A DNA stretch of 7,316 bases, from the NCBI GenBank assembly GCA_017399515.1, contig JAFQBZ010000166.1:1-7316 (forward strand). The letters are read 5' to 3'. Below the pieces are notes generated by a model. The model was not told the DNA's origin. It did not search any database and saw only the letters and a list, made by a program, of their open reading frames with translations. How positions within the stretch are numbered: the first letter of the stretch is position 1; each line of letters opens with the position of its first letter. This DNA comes from Clostridia bacterium (GTDB lineage: Bacteria; Bacillota; Clostridia; Christensenellales; UBA1242). A program made the translations under genes and the position numbers. Of the stretch, positions 3,686 through 7,316 are shown one piece after another.

Positions 3686-6373
3686 ATGGCGTCAGTGATA
3701 AAGGGAATCTTTATTGATGTTAACAAAAGTGTTGAAGTTCATATTAAAATTGAAAACAGAAAACTTGGTTTTGAACTTGTTTATCCAAAAGAGAAAGAGC
3801 AGAATGTTGGTTTTCGAAACTATGTTAACAACATAAGGAAAATGCTTAAAGTTGAATATCACATTTCTAATGAAAACAAGGTTGTTGGAATCGATGTTTT
3901 TCTTGGAAGATTTAAACTGGGAGAAATTTCTTCTTACCAGTTATTTGGTATGGTCGATAATAAATCGAAATATCATGGTTTTTATTATTTAAACTCAAGT
4001 GAAGAGCGAATTTTGTCGCAGGGAAACATTCAAAGCATTGAAGAAATGGGTGCACCTTTTGAAAGGTATGAAACAAAGAAACCACTCACAGATTTGCACA
4101 CTCATTTGTCAGGGGCTCTCACTGCTGACGATTTGATTTTAATTGCAAAAAAGTTTAATCCGCATATTCCTGTTGAAATAATCAAGAAGGCAGGGATTGA
4201 TGTTTCAAAATATGAAAAATATCTTGAAATTACAGAAGAAAAAGGCTTTGATGGAAAACCGGTTGAAGTTTCAAGATTGGCATTTAACAGTCTTTCTGCT
4301 GAAGATATTGAAAGATATAAAAGCAAACTCAGCATTAATGTTAATGCGCAGGAAACCTTTGGTGCAATGGAAGAGTGTTATTCATTTAGGCACCCAATAG
4401 TAAGGCTTGGTGACAAGTCTTATGGCGAAAATGTTTCCATTGAAGATTTATTCGCTGAACAACTTAGGTGTCTTGCAAAACACTATCAAAAAACCGGCAT
4501 TAAATATGCAGAACTTTCAATTTCCGAAATCTGCAAAACTCCTGACGATTTCTTAATTGTTATTGACAGGGTTATGCCAAAAATTGAAAGAGAGTTTCCT
4601 GATGTTGCTCTCAGGTTTTTGGGAGCAATTCCAAGAACACTTAACAGACCTGAACTTAAACTTAGAAATGAAAATTTGCTTAAAGTTGCAAGCAGTCCTT
4701 ATGTTGCCGGTCTTGATGTTATGGCTCATGAAGTTAACAAAACTAAGCACTTTGCAGAAATCATTAAAGATTGTTTAGATTATTCAAGAGAAAAGAAAGA
4801 CCCTAACTTTGTTATTCGTGTGCATGCAGGCGAAAGTGATATGCATTATGACAATGTTAAGCAGTTCTTGAAAATTATCAATGAATATTGTGAAGAATAT
4901 AAAACAAAACCACCTGTGATTCGAATCGGTCACGGAATTAATGGTTTTGACGATGAAACTTTGGCACTTGCTGTGAAACTTGGGGTTATTGTTGAAATTA
5001 ACTTAAGTTCAAATCTTGCACTTAACAATGTGGACAGTGTGACACAAGTGCTTTTAAAGAAATATAAAAAAGCAGGTCTTAAAATTGTTCTTGCAACCGA
5101 CGGTCATGGAATGTACTCAACTGACTCTCATCAAGAAGTTGAACTTGCAATTGCTGCAGGGCTTACTCCTGATGATATTGTTGAAATGATGGGGCAGGAA
5201 AGCGAATATATTGAAAATGCACAAGCGGCTTATTTGAAAAAGAAGAGAGTTAACAGGCAAGAAAAAATCAATTATTTGGTTGAACTTGCTGAAAATTTAA
5301 ACTTAAAACTTACAGATGCAGGAATCAATGTTGAAAAGTTTTCTGCACTTCCTAAAAAAGAAGCAGCAAAGCAGTTGTTTACTTTGATGGTTACTTCAAA
5401 AGTTGGCAAAATCAATATGATTGCCGAAAAAGAATATGAAGCACTTTTAACTTCTGGCATTTTAAATTTAAGTGCAGCAAATGTTTCAAATTTGAGTGCA
5501 GAGCAAATTGATGCACTTATTGAAAATTTGCCTCGTGAATATTATTTTTATAATCACAGCCTTGACAAAGAAAAGTTCAAGGTTTTAAATGACACAGCAG
5601 TTGCTGAAAGATTAAAAACCAATAGATATTTAAAGAATAAAATTTTGGCGTTTAAAAAGTGTATGATGGGCACTGCAAACAATCGAAAAATAAAAGTTTA
5701 TAATCAGGCAGACTCAATTCCAACCATTCAAGGCAAACACCCAATGTGTATTGTTGGTTATGTTGGAAATCAATGGGACGAACTTGGTGAAGAGGGAAAG
5801 AGAGAAATTATTTCCGAAACCATTGAAATTGTGGCTTCACTTAACCCTGAAGAAGTTATGCTTGTGGCGTCAACCGCAAAGAGTGGTTTTAATAAATGTT
5901 TGATTGAGATTGTGAAAAGGGTTAACCCTAAACTTCAAATTTTAGGCTTTACAAATGAAGAACAATTAAAGCGTATTGGTGAAGATGAAATTAAATGGAT
6001 TAGAAAGAACTTCCATGTGATAAAGATTGAAGAAGGCAATCAGTTTGATTATTCAACTGAACTTGCAGATTATTTAAAGAAATATGGCGGAAGAATGGTG
6101 TCGTTTGGTGACGGCTCACATTTAAAAGACCATATTATCAATCTTCATAACAAAAACGGAAATGTTCACTTATATAATGGAAAGTTCAGTGGCTCGAGCA
6201 AAGTTGATTTCCTTCGTGGAAATGGTTATGAATTTGCCGATTCAAAAGATTTGCTTGAACAACTTGAAATTGCTGGAAAATTATCGCAAAAGCAAATTGA
6301 TGAACTTGCTGATGAACTTTATTTAAAAATGGAAGAACCTGCAAAATATAAAGAGATTATGCGTGGAAAATAG
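3686..6373 (+). CDS. Adenosine/AMP deaminase-like protein fused to a Rossmann-like (SLOG-like?) domain, 895 aa
   Basis: Three parts are visible. Residues 1-130 are a beta-rich region I do not recognise. Residues 132-530 are a metal-dependent deaminase TIM barrel: D136-L-H138-T-H140 (metal HxH), G342-L-D-V-M-A-H-E349 (the family's GxDLxGxE region), H380-A-G-E383 (metal ligand and catalytic Glu), G415-H416-G, and T-D472 (metal Asp). H416 to D472 is 56 residues, close to mouse ADA (57). The second Asp of the normal TDDP motif is Gly473 (TDGHGMY), so substrate recognition may differ from adenosine. After a helical linker, residues 685-830 look Rossmann-like: IVGYVGNQW at 689-697, and GRMVSFGDGSHLKDHI near 801-816 resembling the GGG-x-E turn of SLOG/LOG proteins (weak assignment). 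Ordinary adenosine deaminases have ~340 residues. AAGGAA (3675-3680) precedes the ATG, and the gene probably shares the rplI transcript. It may act on a purine nucleotide in the cytoplasm. Confidence 0.85.
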   Translation: MASVIKGIFIDVNKSVEVHIKIENRKLGFELVYPKEKEQNVGFRNYVNNIRKMLKVEYHISNENKVVGIDVFLGRFKLGEISSYQLFGMVDNKSKYHGFYYLNSSEERILSQGNIQSIEEMGAPFERYETKKPLTDLHTHLSGALTADDLILIAKKFNPHIPVEIIKKAGIDVSKYEKYLEITEEKGFDGKPVEVSRLAFNSLSAEDIERYKSKLSINVNAQETFGAMEECYSFRHPIVRLGDKSYGENVSIEDLFAEQLRCLAKHYQKTGIKYAELSISEICKTPDDFLIVIDRVMPKIEREFPDVALRFLGAIPRTLNRPELKLRNENLLKVASSPYVAGLDVMAHEVNKTKHFAEIIKDCLDYSREKKDPNFVIRVHAGESDMHYDNVKQFLKIINEYCEEYKTKPPVIRIGHGINGFDDETLALAVKLGVIVEINLSSNLALNNVDSVTQVLLKKYKKAGLKIVLATDGHGMYSTDSHQEVELAIAAGLTPDDIVEMMGQESEYIENAQAAYLKKKRVNRQEKINYLVELAENLNLKLTDAGINVEKFSALPKKEAAKQLFTLMVTSKVGKINMIAEKEYEALLTSGILNLSAANVSNLSAEQIDALIENLPREYYFYNHSLDKEKFKVLNDTAVAERLKTNRYLKNKILAFKKCMMGTANNRKIKVYNQADSIPTIQGKHPMCIVGYVGNQWDELGEEGKREIISETIEIVASLNPEEVMLVASTAKSGFNKCLIEIVKRVNPKLQILGFTNEEQLKRIGEDEIKWIRKNFHVIKIEEGNQFDYSTELADYLKKYGGRMVSFGDGSHLKDHIINLHNKNGNVHLYNGKFSGSSKVDFLRGNGYEFADSKDLLEQLEIAGKLSQKQIDELADELYLKMEEPAKYKEIMRGK

Positions 6374-6380
6374 ACAAAAT

Positions 6381-6409
6381 AAAAACACCTGAATTTCAGG
6401 TGTTTTTTT
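6381..6409. terminator. Bidirectional intrinsic terminator between convergent genes
   Basis: AAAAACACCTGA (6381-6392), ATT loop, TCAGGTGT + T7 (6396-6409). The strong CACCTGA/TCAGGTG core with A and T runs on the two sides fits termination of the rplI-deaminase transcript on the plus strand and of the 203-aa gene on the minus strand (ending at 6419). Confidence 0.92.
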
Positions 6410-6418
6410 ATTGTGTTT

Positions 6419-7030
6419 TTATTGTGGTTGGCTTTGATTTAAAAGTTCAAATTTTTGAGTATATTCTTTAATAATCTTTTCTTGTTCCGCTTGTGGAAGT
6501 TTTGAAAAGTGTTTATCATTTTCAATAAAAACTTCTTTAACAGGGTCGAAGTATCCAGCAATAAAACAGGTTGGAAGAAGTCTTATGTTTGCGCCTTTGC
6601 TTGTTTCAAGTGGGGTAACCTTTCCACATCTTCCTTCATTTTCAGTTGGGCGTTCTTCATAGCCAAATTTTGAGAAGAATTCGTGCGTGGAGTCATCTGT
6701 TGTTTTTGCACCTATGATTTTTAATAAACTGCTAGGAATATTGATAACCATTGGGGCAGTAGGGGTTTCAAGATAGAATTTATTTTTATCAACTGCGTTG
6801 CTGTCAAGCACGAACATTGTGGCAACGAATGCTCTTTCAAGGTCAATGCTTCCATCACTATTTAAACAATGTTGAATTTTTCTAGAGTAAGGGCTATGTG
6901 AAACGCGAAGCCCTGTTTGAAGTATTCTTTCAGGAATGCTATTATTATTTGTTTCGTGACTAGCAACAAAATCTGCAGGGTGTTCGGCTGTATATTTTTT
7001 TAAAAATAAATAATAAGAATCGGTTTTCAT
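6419..7030 (-). CDS. Uncharacterised 203-aa soluble protein
   Basis: I do not recognise this protein with certainty. It has no signal peptide or membrane segment. An N-terminal helix is followed by ERILQTGLRVSHSPYSRK (about 34-51), a middle Phe/Val-rich stretch (ERAFVATMFVL, 65-75), a strand with Pro (APMVINIPSSLLKIIG, 92-107), and near the C-terminus LLPTCFIAGYFDPVKEVFIEN (152-172). The 'IL..GL' start and the later 'iP...i.GyfD....f.eN' strand recall ADP-ribosyltransferase-like folds of the DarT/KptA type. No catalytic His-Tyr-Glu set can be assigned, so this is only a suggestion. The start has TAAGGAGG (7037-7044, minus strand) 6 nt from the ATG and a good promoter upstream. It is a single-gene unit, convergent with the deaminase-like gene. 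Confidence 0.8.
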   Translation of the reverse strand: MKTDSYYLFLKKYTAEHPADFVASHETNNNSIPERILQTGLRVSHSPYSRKIQHCLNSDGSIDLERAFVATMFVLDSNAVDKNKFYLETPTAPMVINIPSSLLKIIGAKTTDDSTHEFFSKFGYEERPTENEGRCGKVTPLETSKGANIRLLPTCFIAGYFDPVKEVFIENDKHFSKLPQAEQEKIIKEYTQKFELLNQSQPQ

Positions 7031-7053
7031 AAAGTGCCTCCTTATGTGATTTT

Positions 7054-7083
7054 ATTATATCAAACAACGCTAGAAAATATCAA
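7054..7083 (-). promoter_or_regulatory. Extended -10 promoter for the 203-aa gene
   Basis: Read on the minus strand: -35 TTGATA (7083-7078), 18-nt spacer, -10 TATAAT (7059-7054) preceded by TGA, forming an extended -10 (TGATATAAT). The transcript would begin near 7047 and run into TAAGGAGG and the ATG at 7030. Confidence 0.8.
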
Positions 7084-7087
7084 TATT

Positions 7088-7117
7088 TTGGCTATGTTTT
7101 TGTCATAAAAAAATAAT
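7088..7117 (+). promoter_or_regulatory. Weak promoter candidate for a small RNA
   Basis: TTGGCT (7088-7093, 4 of 6), an 18-nt spacer and AATAAT (7112-7117, 5 of 6) could start a transcript near 7124 that would end at the hairpin with T-run at 7178-7215, giving ~90 nt. The match is modest in very AT-rich DNA, so chance is a real alternative. Confidence 0.25.
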
Positions 7118-7164
7118 TAAAAAATTTTTAAAAACCCCAGTCGCGAAACCGTGTGTGCGTCTGC

Positions 7165-7222
7165 GGCAAGACACTTGGTGTTATTTTTACAAAAAGTAAA
7201 AATTAACACTTTTTTGTCTGCC
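7165..7222 (+). terminator. Large hairpin with T-run, terminator-like
   Basis: The inner stem is GTGTTATTTTTAC (7178-7190) with GTAAAAA-T-TAACAC (7196-7209), 13 bp with one bulged T, loop AAAAA, followed by T6 (7210-7215). An outer helix GGCAAGAC (7165-7172) with GTCTGCC (7216-7222), 7 bp with one bulged A, can stack on it across the T-run. No gene lies upstream on this strand, so it may end a small RNA or be part of a palindromic intergenic element. Confidence 0.6.
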
Positions 7223-7230
7223 TTGACTTT

Positions 7231-7261
7231 CCCCACAAATCTTTTTCAAATCTTTGCGGGG
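7231..7261. repeat. Inverted repeat CCCCACAAA/TTTGCGGGG with internal direct repeat
   Basis: CCCCACAAA (7231-7239) pairs with TTTGCGGGG (7253-7261) with a single A/C mismatch and a 13-nt loop. The 9-mer CAAATCTTT occurs twice inside (7236-7244 and 7247-7255). With the hairpin at 7165-7222 it makes the gene-free 7084-7316 stretch unusually structured, with GC-rich islands between A/T-only tracts. No ORF of note is seen there. Confidence 0.6.
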
Positions 7262-7316
7262 ACCCCAAATTAACGGGTTTTACATCAAAAAAAATATTTT
7301 AAATTTTTTCAAAAAA

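Noticed and set aside
4197..4778. Small ORFs in other frames within the deaminase-like gene
   Set aside because: They lack ribosome sites and domain features, and lie wholly within a continuous 895-codon gene with intact motifs.
3686..6373. Calling the locus a RADAR defence system
   Set aside because: A large deaminase is present, but there is no RdrA-type ATPase or membrane accessory gene nearby, and the C-terminal domain and operon context differ.
7231..7255. CRISPR-like repeats
   Set aside because: Only two 9-bp copies two bases apart, without spacers or cas genes.

Overview
This AT-rich window looks chromosomal and comes from a low-GC Gram-positive (Bacillota, probably Clostridia-like) bacterium. 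The evidence is strong AAGGAG-type Shine-Dalgarno sites, sigma-A-type promoters (TTGACA/17/TATAAT), many intrinsic terminators, a Firmicutes-type 5S rRNA and a DUF1540-like cysteine protein. The standard bacterial code fits: tryptophans read as TGG and all stops are TAA or TAG. No species can be named from the sequence alone.

Layout. Positions 1-268 are the 3' end of a 23S rRNA gene. Its sarcin-ricin loop reads GCAA where almost all organisms have GAGA. A spacer of about 175 nt carries a near-consensus promoter, so the 5S rRNA (about 443-559) may have its own transcription start. The 5S is closed by a GAAA-loop terminator. Next comes an operon with its own extended -10 promoter, encoding an unrecognised 356-aa protein and a 34-aa mini-protein. 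A second promoter drives an 82-aa helical protein and a 193-aa two-pass membrane protein. A tandem DUF1540-like gene on the minus strand converges on the same terminator.

Divergent from it, a perfect-consensus promoter drives rplI (ribosomal protein bL9) and an 895-aa multidomain protein. The latter has an unknown N-terminal domain, a metal-dependent adenosine/AMP-deaminase-type domain with an altered active-site motif, and a C-terminal Rossmann-like, possibly SLOG-like, domain. The last gene is a 203-aa minus-strand protein of unknown function that converges on the terminator of the 895-aa gene. The final ~285 nt have no gene but hold two strong inverted repeats.

How it fits together: the window joins translation genes (rRNA, bL9) with small lineage-specific genes. 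The most unusual items are the altered sarcin-ricin loop, the separate 5S promoter, the deaminase-Rossmann fusion in the rplI operon, and two terminators whose loop contains the stop codon of the upstream gene. The window starts inside rRNA and ends in palindrome-rich DNA, as expected of a contig broken at repeats.
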